A DNA stretch of 64,000 bases from Streptomyces sp. CGMCC 4.7035 (GTDB lineage: Bacteria > Actinomycetota > Actinomycetes > Streptomycetales > Streptomycetaceae): NCBI RefSeq assembly GCF_031583065.1, contig NZ_CP134053.1:2294001-2358000 (forward strand), written 5' to 3'. A model generated the notes under the pieces. The model was not told the DNA's origin. It saw nothing but the letters and a program-made list of their open reading frames with translations, and ran no database searches. Every line of letters starts with the position of its first letter. Position 1 is the stretch's first letter. Shown here piece after piece: positions 13,913 to 23,169 of the stretch. The position numbers and the translations under genes were made by a program.

Positions 13913-15967
13913 GTGTCCAAACTGACCGACGTGCCCAAACGCCTCCTGATCGGGCGCGCCCTGCGCAGTGACCGGCTCGGGGAAACGCTCCTGCCGAAGC
14001 GCATCGCACTCCCCGTCTTCGCCTCCGACCCGCTCTCCTCCGTGGCCTACGCGCCCGGAGAAGTGCTGCTGGTGCTGTCCATCGCGGGCGTGTCGGCCTA
14101 CCACTTCAGCCCCTGGATCGCGGTCGCGGTCGTCGTGCTGATGTTCACGGTGGTCGCCTCCTACCGGCAGAACGTGCACGCGTATCCGAGCGGCGGCGGC
14201 GACTACGAGGTGGCGACCACCAACCTCGGTCCCAAGGCCGGCCTCACCGTCGCCAGCGCCCTGCTCGTCGACTACGTGCTCACGGTCGCCGTGTCGATCG
14301 CCTCCGGCATCGAGAACCTCGGCTCCGCGATCCCCTTCGTCGTCGAGCACAAGGTGCTCTGCGCGGTCGCCGTGGTCGTGCTGCTCACGCTGATGAACCT
14401 GCGCGGCGTCAAGGAGTCCGGCTCCCTGTTCGCGATCCCGACGTACGTCTTCGTCGCGGGCGTCTTCATCATGATCGCGTGGGGCGCTTTCCGCGGGCTG
14501 GTCCTCGACGACACCATGCGGGCGCCGACGGCCTCGTACGAGATCAAGGCCGAGCACCAGGGCATAGCGGGCTTCGCGCTGGTCTTCCTGCTGCTGCGCG
14601 CCTTCTCCTCCGGCTGCGCGGCGCTCACCGGCGTCGAGGCGATCTCCAACGGTGTCCCGGCCTTCCGCAAGCCCAAGTCGAAGAACGCGGCGACCACGCT
14701 CGCGATGATGGGCCTGCTCGCCGTCACCATGTTCTGCGGCATCATCGCCCTCGCCATGACGACCAAGGTCCACATGGCCGAGAACCCGGCCACCGACCTG
14801 ATCCACAACGGCGTCGCACTCGGCTCCGGCTATGTCCAGAACCCGGTGATCTCGCAGGTCGCCGAGGCCGTCTTCGGCAAGGGCAGCTTCCTGTTCATCG
14901 TGCTGGCCGCGGCCACCGCGCTGGTGCTGTTCCTCGCCGCGAACACCGCGTACAACGGCTTCCCGCTGCTGGGCTCGATCCTCGCCCAGGACCGCTATCT
15001 GCCGCGCCAGCTGCACACCCGCGGCGACCGCCTCGCCTTCTCCAACGGCATCGTGCTGCTCGCCGGCGCGGCGACCCTGCTGATCGTCATCTACGGTGCC
15101 GACTCGACCCGGCTGATCCAGCTCTACATCGTCGGCGTCTTCGTGTCCTTCACGCTGAGCCAGACCGGCATGGTCCGCCACTGGAACCGCCACCTGGCCG
15201 TCGAGACGGACCAGGCCAAGCGCCGCCACATGGTGCGCTCGCGCGCCATCAACGCCTTCGGCGCCTTCTTCACCGGCCTCGTCCTGGTCGTCGTCCTGGT
15301 CACGAAGTTCACGCACGGCGCCTGGGTCGCCCTGCTCGGCATGGTCATCTTCTACGCGACGATGACCGCGATCCGCCGCCACTACGACGGCGTGGCCGAG
15401 GAACTCGCCGCCCCCGAGGGCCCGAGCGACGACAGCGTGCGCCCCTCGCGGGTCCACTCGGTCGTCCTCATCTCCAAGATCCACCGTCCTACCCTGCGTG
15501 CCCTGGCCTACGCCAAGCTGCTGCGCACGGACACCCTGGAGGCGCTGAGCGTCAACGTCGACCCGGCGGAGACGAAGGCGCTGAAGGAAGAGTGGGAGCG
15601 GCGCGGCATCGACGTACCGCTCAAGATCCTCGACTCGCCGTACCGCGAGATCACGCGCCCGGTGATCGAGTACGTGAAGAGCCTGCGCCGCGAGTCCCCG
15701 CGCGACGCCGTGTCCGTGATCATCCCCGAGTACGTGGTGGGCCACTGGTACGAGCATCTGCTGCACAACCAGAGCGCGCTGCGGCTGAAGGGACGGCTGC
15801 TGTTCACGCCGGGCGTCATGGTGACCTCGGTGCCCTACCAGCTGCAGTCCTCGGAGGCGGCGAAGCTCCGGGCCCGCAGGCGGCAGGAGTGGAGCGCGCC
15901 GGGTGCGGTGCGGCGTGGACCGGCTCAGGAGCGGACGAAGGAGTCGTCGCCCGCCTCGAAGGGCTGA
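13913..15967 (+). CDS. APC-superfamily permease, KimA-like potassium/proton symporter
   Basis: A 684-aa protein from GTG 13913. Twelve transmembrane segments (about 35-480) are followed by a 200-aa cytosolic domain. Blocks also present in Bacillus subtilis KimA (YdaO), as I remember that sequence, include DPLSSVAYAPGE, SYRQNVHAYPSGGGDY, LLVDYVLTVAVSIASG, LRAFSSGCAALTGVEAISNG, LAANTAYNGFPLL and GVFVSFTLSQTGM. KimA is a high-affinity potassium/proton symporter controlled by c-di-AMP; databases usually call this family amino acid permease. The neighbouring TrkA and Kdp sensor genes favour potassium. The mycobacterial homologue is Rv2690c. The open frame extends far upstream through trkA-antisense sequence and is not used. 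Confidence 0.85.
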   Translation: MSKLTDVPKRLLIGRALRSDRLGETLLPKRIALPVFASDPLSSVAYAPGEVLLVLSIAGVSAYHFSPWIAVAVVVLMFTVVASYRQNVHAYPSGGGDYEVATTNLGPKAGLTVASALLVDYVLTVAVSIASGIENLGSAIPFVVEHKVLCAVAVVVLLTLMNLRGVKESGSLFAIPTYVFVAGVFIMIAWGAFRGLVLDDTMRAPTASYEIKAEHQGIAGFALVFLLLRAFSSGCAALTGVEAISNGVPAFRKPKSKNAATTLAMMGLLAVTMFCGIIALAMTTKVHMAENPATDLIHNGVALGSGYVQNPVISQVAEAVFGKGSFLFIVLAAATALVLFLAANTAYNGFPLLGSILAQDRYLPRQLHTRGDRLAFSNGIVLLAGAATLLIVIYGADSTRLIQLYIVGVFVSFTLSQTGMVRHWNRHLAVETDQAKRRHMVRSRAINAFGAFFTGLVLVVVLVTKFTHGAWVALLGMVIFYATMTAIRRHYDGVAEELAAPEGPSDDSVRPSRVHSVVLISKIHRPTLRALAYAKLLRTDTLEALSVNVDPAETKALKEEWERRGIDVPLKILDSPYREITRPVIEYVKSLRRESPRDAVSVIIPEYVVGHWYEHLLHNQSALRLKGRLLFTPGVMVTSVPYQLQSSEAAKLRARRRQEWSAPGAVRRGPAQERTKESSPASKG

Positions 15968-16008
15968 GACGGGCCGGGCGGGCCGTGGGCTCGTGGGCTC
16001 GTGGTGAA

Positions 16009-16053
16009 CGGCCGCACAACAGCCACGTAGACTGGTGGGCTGTTGTCCGGCCG
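16009..16053. promoter_or_regulatory. 16-bp inverted repeat over a putative promoter
   Basis: CGGCCGCACAACAGCC (16009-16024) and GGCTGTTGTCCGGCCG (16038-16053) are reverse complements except at one position, around a 13-nt centre. A possible promoter overlaps it: TGAACG at 16005-16010, a 17-nt spacer, and TAGACT at 16028-16033 in the centre. It could be an operator, or a hairpin ending the permease transcript. Confidence 0.5.
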
Positions 16054-16106
16054 TACCTTTCTCGATGTTGTCCGTTCCTTTCTCAATGTTGTGGAGTCAC
16101 CCCGCC

Positions 16107-17435
16107 ATGCAGGCAGAACCGAAGAAGTCGCTGGTGGGGGAGGAGTACGAGGTCGAGATCGGCCCCGTCGCCCACGGCGGTCACTGCGTCGCCCGTACCG
16201 ACGACGGCCAGGTCCTCTTCGTCCGGCACGCGCTGCCCGGAGAGCGGGTCGTGGCGCGGGTGACGGAGGGCGAGGAGGGAGCCCGCTTCCTGCGCGCGGA
16301 CGCGGTACGGGTGCTTGAGGCCTCGAAGGACCGCATCGAGGCACCCTGCCGGTACGCGGGCCCCGGCCGCTGCGGGGGCTGCGACTGGCAGCACGCGAAG
16401 CCGGGGGCCCAGCGCAGGCTGAAGGGCGAGGTGGTCGCCGAGCAGCTGATGCGGCTCGCGGGCCTCACGCCCGAGGAGGCGGGCTGGGACGGCACGGTGG
16501 TGCCGGCCGAGGGCGACAAGCTGCCGGCGGGCGAGGTGCCGCAGTGGCGTACGCGGGTGCAGTACGCGGTGGATCCCTCCGGCCGTGCGGGACTGCGCAG
16601 GCACCGCTCGCACGAGGTGGAGCCGATCGACCACTGCATGATCGCGGCCGAGGGCGTCAGCGAACTGGGCATCGAGAAGCGCGACTGGACGGGCATGGAC
16701 TCCGTCGAGGCGATCGCGGCGACAGGTTCGCAGGACCGCCAGGTGATCCTGACGCCGAAGCCGGGCGCGCGGCTGCCGCTGGTGGAGCTGGACCGGCCGG
16801 TCTCGGTGCTGCGGGTGGACGAGAAGTCGGGCGGGGTGCACCGCGTCCACGGCCGCCCCTTCGTCCGCGAGCGCGCCGACGGCCGTACGCACCGCGTGGG
16901 CAACGGCGGCTTCTGGCAGGTCCACCCGAAGGCGGCGGACACGCTGGTGACGGCGGTGATGCAGGGCCTGCTGCCGCGCAAGGGCGAGACGGCTCTCGAC
17001 CTCTACTGCGGCGTCGGCCTCTTCGCGGGCGCGCTCGCCGACCGGGTCGGCGAGAAGGGCGCGGTGCTGGGCATCGAATCCGGCAAGCGCGCGGTGGAGG
17101 ACGCCCGGCACAACCTGGCCGACTTCGACCGCGTCCGCATCGAACAGGGCAAGGTCGAGTCCGTGCTGCCCCGGACGGGCATCACGGAGGTCGACCTGAT
17201 CGTCCTGGACCCGCCGCGGTCGGGGGCGGGCCGGACCACGGTGGCGCACCTGTCGTCGCTGGGCGCCCGGAGAATCGCGTACGTGGCCTGCGATCCGGCC
17301 GCGCTGGCGCGGGACTTGGCGTACTTCCGGGACGGTGGGTATCGGGTGCGGACGCTGCGGGCGTTCGATCTGTTTCCGATGACGCATCATGTGGAGTGCG
17401 TGGCGATTCTTGAGCCTGCCGTGAAGAGCCTCTGA
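16107..17435 (+). CDS. TRAM-domain m5U RNA methyltransferase (TrmA/RlmD family)
   Basis: A 442-aa SAM-dependent enzyme predicted to methylate C5 of a uridine in rRNA or tRNA. The TRAM RNA-binding domain is at about 8-65. An iron-sulfur-type cluster has Cys81, Cys89 and Cys92, with a later Cys in PIDHCMIA. The SAM site is LDLYCGVGLFAGALAD, and the catalytic Cys is about residue 395 in YVACDPAALARDL, with MTHHVECVA near the end. ATG 16107 follows GTGGAG at good spacing; another in-frame ATG at 16086 is possible. It closes the conserved block (Rv2689c counterpart). Confidence 0.9.
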   Translation: MQAEPKKSLVGEEYEVEIGPVAHGGHCVARTDDGQVLFVRHALPGERVVARVTEGEEGARFLRADAVRVLEASKDRIEAPCRYAGPGRCGGCDWQHAKPGAQRRLKGEVVAEQLMRLAGLTPEEAGWDGTVVPAEGDKLPAGEVPQWRTRVQYAVDPSGRAGLRRHRSHEVEPIDHCMIAAEGVSELGIEKRDWTGMDSVEAIAATGSQDRQVILTPKPGARLPLVELDRPVSVLRVDEKSGGVHRVHGRPFVRERADGRTHRVGNGGFWQVHPKAADTLVTAVMQGLLPRKGETALDLYCGVGLFAGALADRVGEKGAVLGIESGKRAVEDARHNLADFDRVRIEQGKVESVLPRTGITEVDLIVLDPPRSGAGRTTVAHLSSLGARRIAYVACDPAALARDLAYFRDGGYRVRTLRAFDLFPMTHHVECVAILEPAVKSL

Positions 17436-18249
17436 CCTGCGAGTTCTCTGATTTCTGAGGTTCCGGGCGGGTCGACCCGACCTGTTTTCATGGGTCCACC
17501 GCGTGGAGCGTTTCGCAGGCGCGCGCCGCGTGTCTGACCTGCGGCTTTCGCGTACCGGGGCGCGGGTGGGGCGTGCTTCGCCCCGACCTCGTGGGGTGGT
17601 TGGGGAAATGTCTTGACGCTCGTCCGACGCTGATACTGGCGGAGCGTCATGACGGTTGCCCGGTCGGCTGTCGAGCCCAAGGAGAAGGCGTCGGCCTTGG
17701 CGACCGCCGACACGCTACCTGGTTCGCCAGGGCACCCTCGACCTCGTCTGCCCGGAGCATGGCGCCTCCTACGCCATCGGCGAGCCGCCGAGATGGAGAC
17801 CGTGGCCAAGGCTGCTGCACCGGGCGACGGCCGAAACCGGCTCCTTCGCCAGCAGCTGACGGAACGTCCGGCCGTACTCCGTCCGCTGCCCACACTGCAT
17901 CGGCCCTGAGGCAGCTTGCTTGCCGTAGCTGCTGGTTTGCGATCGCCGGAAGGCGGGACGATTATTTTTTTAGGGCCTCACTACCGGCGCACACCCTGAT
18001 GCCGACGCCGTCGACGTATCGCTCCCTTCCAGCTGTGCCGCTCACAGCCGAGCAAGCGTCACCGTGAAGGCTGCGGCGCAGCGAACAGGACCGAACCTGC
18101 TCATTCCGTGGCCCGGGGCGACCGGTGGGACATCCAGCCCGGTCGCCCGACGGGAGGCTTGAGAACCGGGCCATGGCTTCACGACCGAGGCTTCATGCCC
18201 GAGTCGATGGCCGCCGTGGGGCGGGAGGCAGAACGGAAGGAGTCTGCCC
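17436..18249. other. Gene-poor stretch with coding remnants
   Basis: No intact gene is convincing in these 814 nt. A frame at about 17692-17859 reads YLVRQGTLDLVCPEHG and looks like a fragment of a real protein, but it has no proper start and no recognised family. An inverted repeat TGACGCTC (17614-17621) / GAGCGTCA (17642-17649) with a 20-nt loop precedes it. A CGCC-GGAA-GGCG mini-hairpin at 17944 is followed by a run of seven T at 17965-17971, which is very unusual at this GC content. The end carries the strong ribosome site GGAAGGAG for the ferredoxin. Confidence 0.5.
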
Positions 18250-18468
18250 ATGCGGATCGTCGTGGACCTGAATCGCTGCCAGGGATACGCACAGTGCGTG
18301 TATCTGGCGCACGAGGTCTTCAGATTGAACGGTCAGGAGGCGCTCACCTATGAGCCGAACCCGGATGACGAGCGGCGCCTTCAGGTTGAGCGAGCCGCTG
18401 CGGCGTGCCCGGTGCAGGCGATCGTGATCGCCCGCGTGGACGGCGCGGAGGGGAGTGCGACGTCATGA
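18250..18468 (+). CDS. 3Fe-4S ferredoxin
   Basis: A 72-aa acidic electron carrier of the Streptomyces P450 type. The cluster ligands are Cys10 and Cys16 (CQGYAQC) and Cys53-Pro; the fourth-ligand position is Tyr13, which points to a [3Fe-4S] cluster. GGAAGGAG precedes the ATG. The stop overlaps the reductase start (ATGA). It is the first gene of a four-gene operon and is expected to pass electrons from the reductase to the P450. Confidence 0.93.
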   Translation: MRIVVDLNRCQGYAQCVYLAHEVFRLNGQEALTYEPNPDDERRLQVERAAAACPVQAIVIARVDGAEGSATS

Positions 18469-19868
18469 CCTTGCGGGCAACGGTCGCGGAGCTGGTGCGC
18501 GAGTTCAGGGCCAGCGGCCGGATCGTCATCGTGGGTGCGTCCCTGGCCGGGCTGCGGGCCGCGGAGACCCTGCGCGAGGAGGGCTTCACCGGTTCTCTGA
18601 CCATCATCGGGGACGAGCCGTACGAGCCATACGACCGTCCCCCGCTGTCCAAACAGGTACTCAAGGGCTGGGTGCCGGCCGACCACACCAAGCTGCCCCG
18701 CATGCGGGAAGTGGATGCGGACTGGCGGCTCGGGGTGGCCGCCACCGGGCTGGACCGGGCCACCAAGCGGGTACGGCTGGCCGACGGTGAGCAGGTGCCG
18801 TACGACCGGTTGCTGATCGCCACGGGCACGCGTGCGCGGCAGTGGCCGAACCCGACCGAGGCCGCCCTGCAGGGGGTCCATACGATTCGCTCGCGTGATG
18901 ACGCAGAGCAATTGCAGAAGGCGCTGGCCGAGCCGCCGTCGCGGGTTGTGGTCATCGGCGCCGGGTTCATCGGCTCGGAAGTGGCCTCGGTCTGCCGGGA
19001 ACTCGGTATCCCGGTGACCGTCGTCGAGCGGGGTTCGGCGCCGCTGGTCGGCGCACTGGGCGGGGTGATCGGGGAGATCGCCGCGCAGATACAGCGTGAT
19101 CACGGCGTGGACCTGCGCTGCGGGCTGGGCGTGTCGTCACTGGAGGGCGACTCCGGCGGGCACGTGCGGCGTGCGCATCTGTCCGACGGAACCACCGTCG
19201 ACGCCGACGTGGTGGTGGCCTCGCTGGGGTCGATCCGCAACGTGGAATGGCTGGAGGGCTCCGGGCTGGCGGCCGGCTTCTGGGGTGTCGGGTGCGACGC
19301 CGGTGGTCGTGCCTTCGACATCAACGGCGTGGTGACCGACAGCATCTACGTGGCAGGGGACGTGGCGCGTGCGCCGCATGTGCTGTACGAGTACCAGTTC
19401 CTGGCGATGGAGCACTGGGACAACGCCGTTCTCGGTGCCGAGGTCGCGGCGCACAACATGGTGAACCTCGAGCCGCACTATCGTCCGCATCTGCTGCTAC
19501 CGGGCTTCTGGTCCGGTCAGTTCGGCGTGAACATCAAGTCCGTCGGGGTGCCGCCTTTCGGTGATGAGATCGTCTTCACCCAGGGGTCGGTCGAGGAGCG
19601 CCGTTTCGCCGCCGCCTACGGTCACCGGGGCCGCATTGTCGCGGCCGTCACCTTCGATCACGGCAAGTGGCTGGAGTACTACGGGAAGCTGATCGAGCAA
19701 TCCGGTCCTTTCCCGCCTCCGCCGCCGGGGTGGGACCAGCCGCCCGACATGAAGCCCATGCCGGCCGAGTTCCCGGACCCACGGGTCCCGACGGCGGTCC
19801 CCGACGTCGTCCTGACCGGACACGCCCCGAGCGAGCGGACGGCCGAGTTCCGGCCGCGCCGTCACTGA
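18465..19868 (+). CDS. FAD-dependent ferredoxin reductase
   Basis: A 467-aa NAD(P)H:ferredoxin oxidoreductase. The FAD-binding Rossmann motif is VIVGASLAGLRAAETL (about 21-36), the NAD(P) motif is VVVIGAGFIGSEVASV, and the second FAD motif is SIYVAGDVA. A C-terminal reductase domain follows, and a proline-rich tail (FPPPPPGWDQPPDMKP) is longer than usual. It overlaps the ferredoxin stop. It is predicted to supply electrons to the adjacent ferredoxin and P450. Confidence 0.92.
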   Translation: MTLRATVAELVREFRASGRIVIVGASLAGLRAAETLREEGFTGSLTIIGDEPYEPYDRPPLSKQVLKGWVPADHTKLPRMREVDADWRLGVAATGLDRATKRVRLADGEQVPYDRLLIATGTRARQWPNPTEAALQGVHTIRSRDDAEQLQKALAEPPSRVVVIGAGFIGSEVASVCRELGIPVTVVERGSAPLVGALGGVIGEIAAQIQRDHGVDLRCGLGVSSLEGDSGGHVRRAHLSDGTTVDADVVVASLGSIRNVEWLEGSGLAAGFWGVGCDAGGRAFDINGVVTDSIYVAGDVARAPHVLYEYQFLAMEHWDNAVLGAEVAAHNMVNLEPHYRPHLLLPGFWSGQFGVNIKSVGVPPFGDEIVFTQGSVEERRFAAAYGHRGRIVAAVTFDHGKWLEYYGKLIEQSGPFPPPPPGWDQPPDMKPMPAEFPDPRVPTAVPDVVLTGHAPSERTAEFRPRRH

Positions 19869-19928
19869 CGCGCTCGCCGGGCCCAGCCTGTGGGCGGACA
19901 GCATCGACAGGAGAAGGAGGGGAGCCTC

Positions 19929-21197
19929 GTGGTCGAGGAAACCCCCTGGCAGCAGGCCCTGCGCTACGCCAACCGCGCCAATCCGTACCCGTTCTACGAG
20001 GAACTGCGCAAGACACCGGTGGCGCGGCAGCCGGACGGAACCTATGTCGTCAGCACCTACCGGGAGATCGTGGCGCTGCTGCATGACCCTCGGGTCAGTT
20101 CGGATCCACGGAAGTGTCCCGTCCCGGCCGGGGCCCAGGCGGAGGGCTCGGGGGAGTCGGTGGCCGAGCCGATCAGGGAGGTGCTGACCGAACCGAACAT
20201 CATCACCTGCGATCCGCCCGAGCACGACCGGGATCGTCGCATGATGATGCCGCATTTCGTCGGCCCGCCCCAAGCGCCTCATCTGATCTCCGGCCTGGAG
20301 CCCGAGATCCGCCGCATCGTCGACGGCCTCCTTGACAACATGAAGGGCAAGACCAGGATCGATGCCGTCGACGACTTCGCCTACCCCTTGCCGGTGACGG
20401 TGATCTGCAAGGTTCTGGGCGTGCCGCTGGAGGACGAGCGACGCTTCCACCACTGGATCGAGACGGCCCTCGACGCTTTGGACTTCGGTCCCGAGGCCGC
20501 CTCCGAAGAGATCCGCAGCCGGCAGGCCGGGGGGCGGCAGGCCGTGCAGGAGTTCGGGCAGTTCGCAGCCGATCTGCTCGACCGGTACGCCCAGCAGCCC
20601 GGCCCGGGCATGCTCTCGGCACTGGTGAACGAGGACGGCCCGGAGGGACGAATGCCCAAGGGCGTGCTCGCGAGCAACGCCCTGCTCCTGATCTTCGCCG
20701 GACACGAAACCACGGTCAACCTCATCGCCCACAGCGTGCTCACCCTGCTGCGTCACCCAGACGCGCTCGAGAAGCTGAGCCGCCGGCCCGAACTGATCGT
20801 GCCCGCGGTGGAGGAGCTGCTGCGCTTCGAGTCGTCGGTACAGTTCTGGCACACCCGCTCCGCCCTGGAAGACATCGACATCGCCGGCATCACCATCCCG
20901 AAGGGGGCGCCGATCTTCCTGGCGTACGGCTCGGCGAACCGCGACCCGGAACGGTTCACCGACCCCGACGATCTCGACCTCGAGCGCCGCGACAACCAGC
21001 ACCTGGGATTCAGCCAGGGCATCCACTTCTGCTTCGGCGCCCCGCTCGCGCGACTCGAGGTCCAGATCGCGGTCGGCGAGTTCGTCCGCCGGGTGCAGAA
21101 CCCCCGGCTGGTCGAGGACCCGCCGCCGTACCGGCACAACCAGATCTTCCGCGGACCGCGACACGTCCTCGTCGACATCGACGGCATCCGCGACTGA
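19929..21197 (+). CDS. Cytochrome P450
   Basis: A 422-aa soluble bacterial P450 monooxygenase. The I-helix motif AGHETT is at 257-262, the K-helix ExxR is Glu296-Arg299, and the haem-binding motif FSQGIHFCFG (361-370) has proximal ligand Cys368. GTG 19929 is chosen because AAGGAGGGG lies about 8 nt upstream; the open frame starts earlier at 19890 with non-family sequence. With its own ferredoxin, reductase and an alcohol dehydrogenase, it probably hydroxylates a small hydrophobic substrate whose alcohol is then oxidised. The substrate is unknown. Confidence 0.94.
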   Translation: MVEETPWQQALRYANRANPYPFYEELRKTPVARQPDGTYVVSTYREIVALLHDPRVSSDPRKCPVPAGAQAEGSGESVAEPIREVLTEPNIITCDPPEHDRDRRMMMPHFVGPPQAPHLISGLEPEIRRIVDGLLDNMKGKTRIDAVDDFAYPLPVTVICKVLGVPLEDERRFHHWIETALDALDFGPEAASEEIRSRQAGGRQAVQEFGQFAADLLDRYAQQPGPGMLSALVNEDGPEGRMPKGVLASNALLLIFAGHETTVNLIAHSVLTLLRHPDALEKLSRRPELIVPAVEELLRFESSVQFWHTRSALEDIDIAGITIPKGAPIFLAYGSANRDPERFTDPDDLDLERRDNQHLGFSQGIHFCFGAPLARLEVQIAVGEFVRRVQNPRLVEDPPPYRHNQIFRGPRHVLVDIDGIRD

Positions 21198-21220
21198 CCA
21201 GCGTTGCGTAAAGGATCGCC

Positions 21221-22264
21221 ATGCGGGCTTTTCAACTCGTCGGTTGGCGGCAACCGCCCGAGCTGCGCGAGGTGCCGGTACCCGAGCCCGGCCCGGGCCA
21301 GGTCCTGGTGAAGGTCGCGGGTGCCGGTGCCTGCCATTCCGATCTGCACATCGTGCAGGCACCCGGACCGCTGCCCGGCTTCACGAATCTCCCCTTCACG
21401 CTCGGCCACGAGAACGCGGGGTGGGTGGAGCGGTTGGGGCCGGGCGTCACCGGGTTCGCGCCCAAAGACCCTGTGATCGTCTACGGCTCCTGGGGCTGCG
21501 GGGTGTGCGTCAACTGCCGTCAGGGCCGGGAGAACTACTGCCAGGACCTCGGTGGTCAGGGCCCGGGTCTGGGCGGTGGGCACGACGGCGGCATGGCCGA
21601 GTACCTGCTCGTCCCGGCCGCGCGCTACCTGATTCCGCTCGGCACCCTCGACCCCCGTCGGGCCGCGCCGCTCAGCGATGCCGGACTGACCAGCTATCAC
21701 GCTGTGAAGCGGTCGCTGCACCTGCTGGGACCGGGCTCGACCGCGGTCGTGATCGGCGCCGGCGGTCTGGGTCAGATGACTATCCAGATCCTCCGCGTGC
21801 TCAGCGCGGCGACCACCGTCGTCGCCGTGGACACCGACGCAGGCAAGCTGGAGACCGCCAAGCGCATGGGCGCCGACGAGGCTCTGATCTCGGGCGACGA
21901 GGCGATCACCCGCATCAAGGACATGACGGCGCAGCAGGGCGCTCAGCTCGTGCTGGACATGGTCGGCACAGACCCGACACTGCGGATGGCTGCTCAGGTG
22001 GCCAGAATGCTCGGCCACCTGACCATTGTCGGCCTCGGCGGCGGAGCCCTGCCCGTCGACTTCTCCAGCCCGCCGCACGAGTGCTCGGTCGCCTCGCCCT
22101 ACTGGGGGTCCCTCACCGAACTGATGGAAGTGATCACCCTCGCCCAGCAGGACAAGATCAAGATGCTGGTCGAGCACTTTCCCCTGCAACGCGCCAACGA
22201 GGCTTACCAGCTCCTGCACGACGGCAGGATCCAGGGACGCGCCGTCATCACCCCTCACGTGTGA
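21221..22264 (+). CDS. Zinc-dependent alcohol dehydrogenase
   Basis: A 347-aa medium-chain dehydrogenase. Catalytic zinc ligands are Cys38 (ACHSDLH) and the GHE motif at His63-Glu64; structural zinc ligands are Cys93, Cys96, Cys99 and Cys107. The coenzyme motif is VVIGAGGLGQM, and the acidic VDTD suggests NAD rather than NADP. It lies 23 nt after the P450 with AAGGATCGCC before the ATG. It probably oxidises the alcohol made by the P450. Confidence 0.93.
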   Translation: MRAFQLVGWRQPPELREVPVPEPGPGQVLVKVAGAGACHSDLHIVQAPGPLPGFTNLPFTLGHENAGWVERLGPGVTGFAPKDPVIVYGSWGCGVCVNCRQGRENYCQDLGGQGPGLGGGHDGGMAEYLLVPAARYLIPLGTLDPRRAAPLSDAGLTSYHAVKRSLHLLGPGSTAVVIGAGGLGQMTIQILRVLSAATTVVAVDTDAGKLETAKRMGADEALISGDEAITRIKDMTAQQGAQLVLDMVGTDPTLRMAAQVARMLGHLTIVGLGGGALPVDFSSPPHECSVASPYWGSLTELMEVITLAQQDKIKMLVEHFPLQRANEAYQLLHDGRIQGRAVITPHV

Positions 22265-22485
22265 ATGCCGTCGTCAACCCGAACGGGACACCACGACTGT
22301 GCCTGGCCGCCGGCATCGGGCGGTCCGGTGGAAACGCCCCCCGGCTCTCGCAGGACGGAGGAGCGTGCCCGGAATACCTCATGCGCCACGGCCCCTGGCC
22401 TTTCCGCCGAGCGACATGAGGCTGATCGGGTGACGATGGAAATGTAGTGACGTGACCACGCTGCTCCCAGAAGGGTGTAGGTGCC

Positions 22486-23163
22486 ATGACATCTCCTTCC
22501 GATTCCTCCGGTTCCGTTCCGCCACGTGGCACAGAACCACAAGAGGGTCCTGCGGCCGAAGGCATCGCCGCCCTGGCGAACATGGGCTGGCAGTTCCTGC
22601 TCACCATGGGCCTCGCCACCATCGCCCTGGGCGTCATCGCCCTGGTCTGGCCGGGCGAGACGCTCCGCGTCGTCGGCGTGCTCTTCGGCGTCTACCTGCT
22701 GGCCACCGGTGTCTTCCAACTCGCCGCCGCCTTCGGGACCCACGTGCCCCGGCATCTTCGCGTACTGCACTTCATCACCGGCGCGGCCTCCATCCTGTTG
22801 GGACTGGTCTGCCTCCGGGGCCCCCTCGAGTCGGTCTTTCTGCTCGCCTTGTGGATCGGCTTCAGCTGGCTGCTTCGGGGCACCTTGGAGACGGTCGCGG
22901 CGGCCTCCGATCAGACCATGCCGGCGCGCGGCTGGCACGTGGCCTTCGGCATCATCGGCACCATGGCCGGCATCGTGATGATCGTCATGCCGTTCGCCTC
23001 CATCGCGACACTCACGCTGGTAGTGGGCGTCATGGCCATCGTCGTCGGTCTGACCGAAGTGGTCCGTGCCATCAGGACACGCGTCGAGATCGGCCAACTG
23101 GCTGCCGGCACGGCCCCCCAGCGGCGCCCCATGTTCCACGCACGTCCGCACCCCCAGCACTGA
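22486..23163 (+). CDS. HdeD-like DUF308 membrane protein
   Basis: A 225-aa protein with six transmembrane helices in the DUF308 pattern of paired repeats (GVIALVWPGETLRVVGVLFG and GIVMIVMPFASIATLTLVVG are the two clearest). The N-terminus is a short polar tail and the C-terminus a basic tail. The family includes HdeD, linked to acid stress in E. coli; its role in actinomycetes is unknown. The 221-nt upstream gap shows no gene. It converges on the AI-2E-type gene through a strong hairpin. Confidence 0.88.
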   Translation: MTSPSDSSGSVPPRGTEPQEGPAAEGIAALANMGWQFLLTMGLATIALGVIALVWPGETLRVVGVLFGVYLLATGVFQLAAAFGTHVPRHLRVLHFITGAASILLGLVCLRGPLESVFLLALWIGFSWLLRGTLETVAAASDQTMPARGWHVAFGIIGTMAGIVMIVMPFASIATLTLVVGVMAIVVGLTEVVRAIRTRVEIGQLAAGTAPQRRPMFHARPHPQH

Positions 23164-23169
23164 CCGGCG

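Noticed and set aside
13898..15766. 622-aa open frame antisense to the KimA-like permease
   Set aside because: Composition is that of an antisense shadow (His, Asp, Gly, Arg repeats) with no ribosome site; the permease frame is clearly coding.
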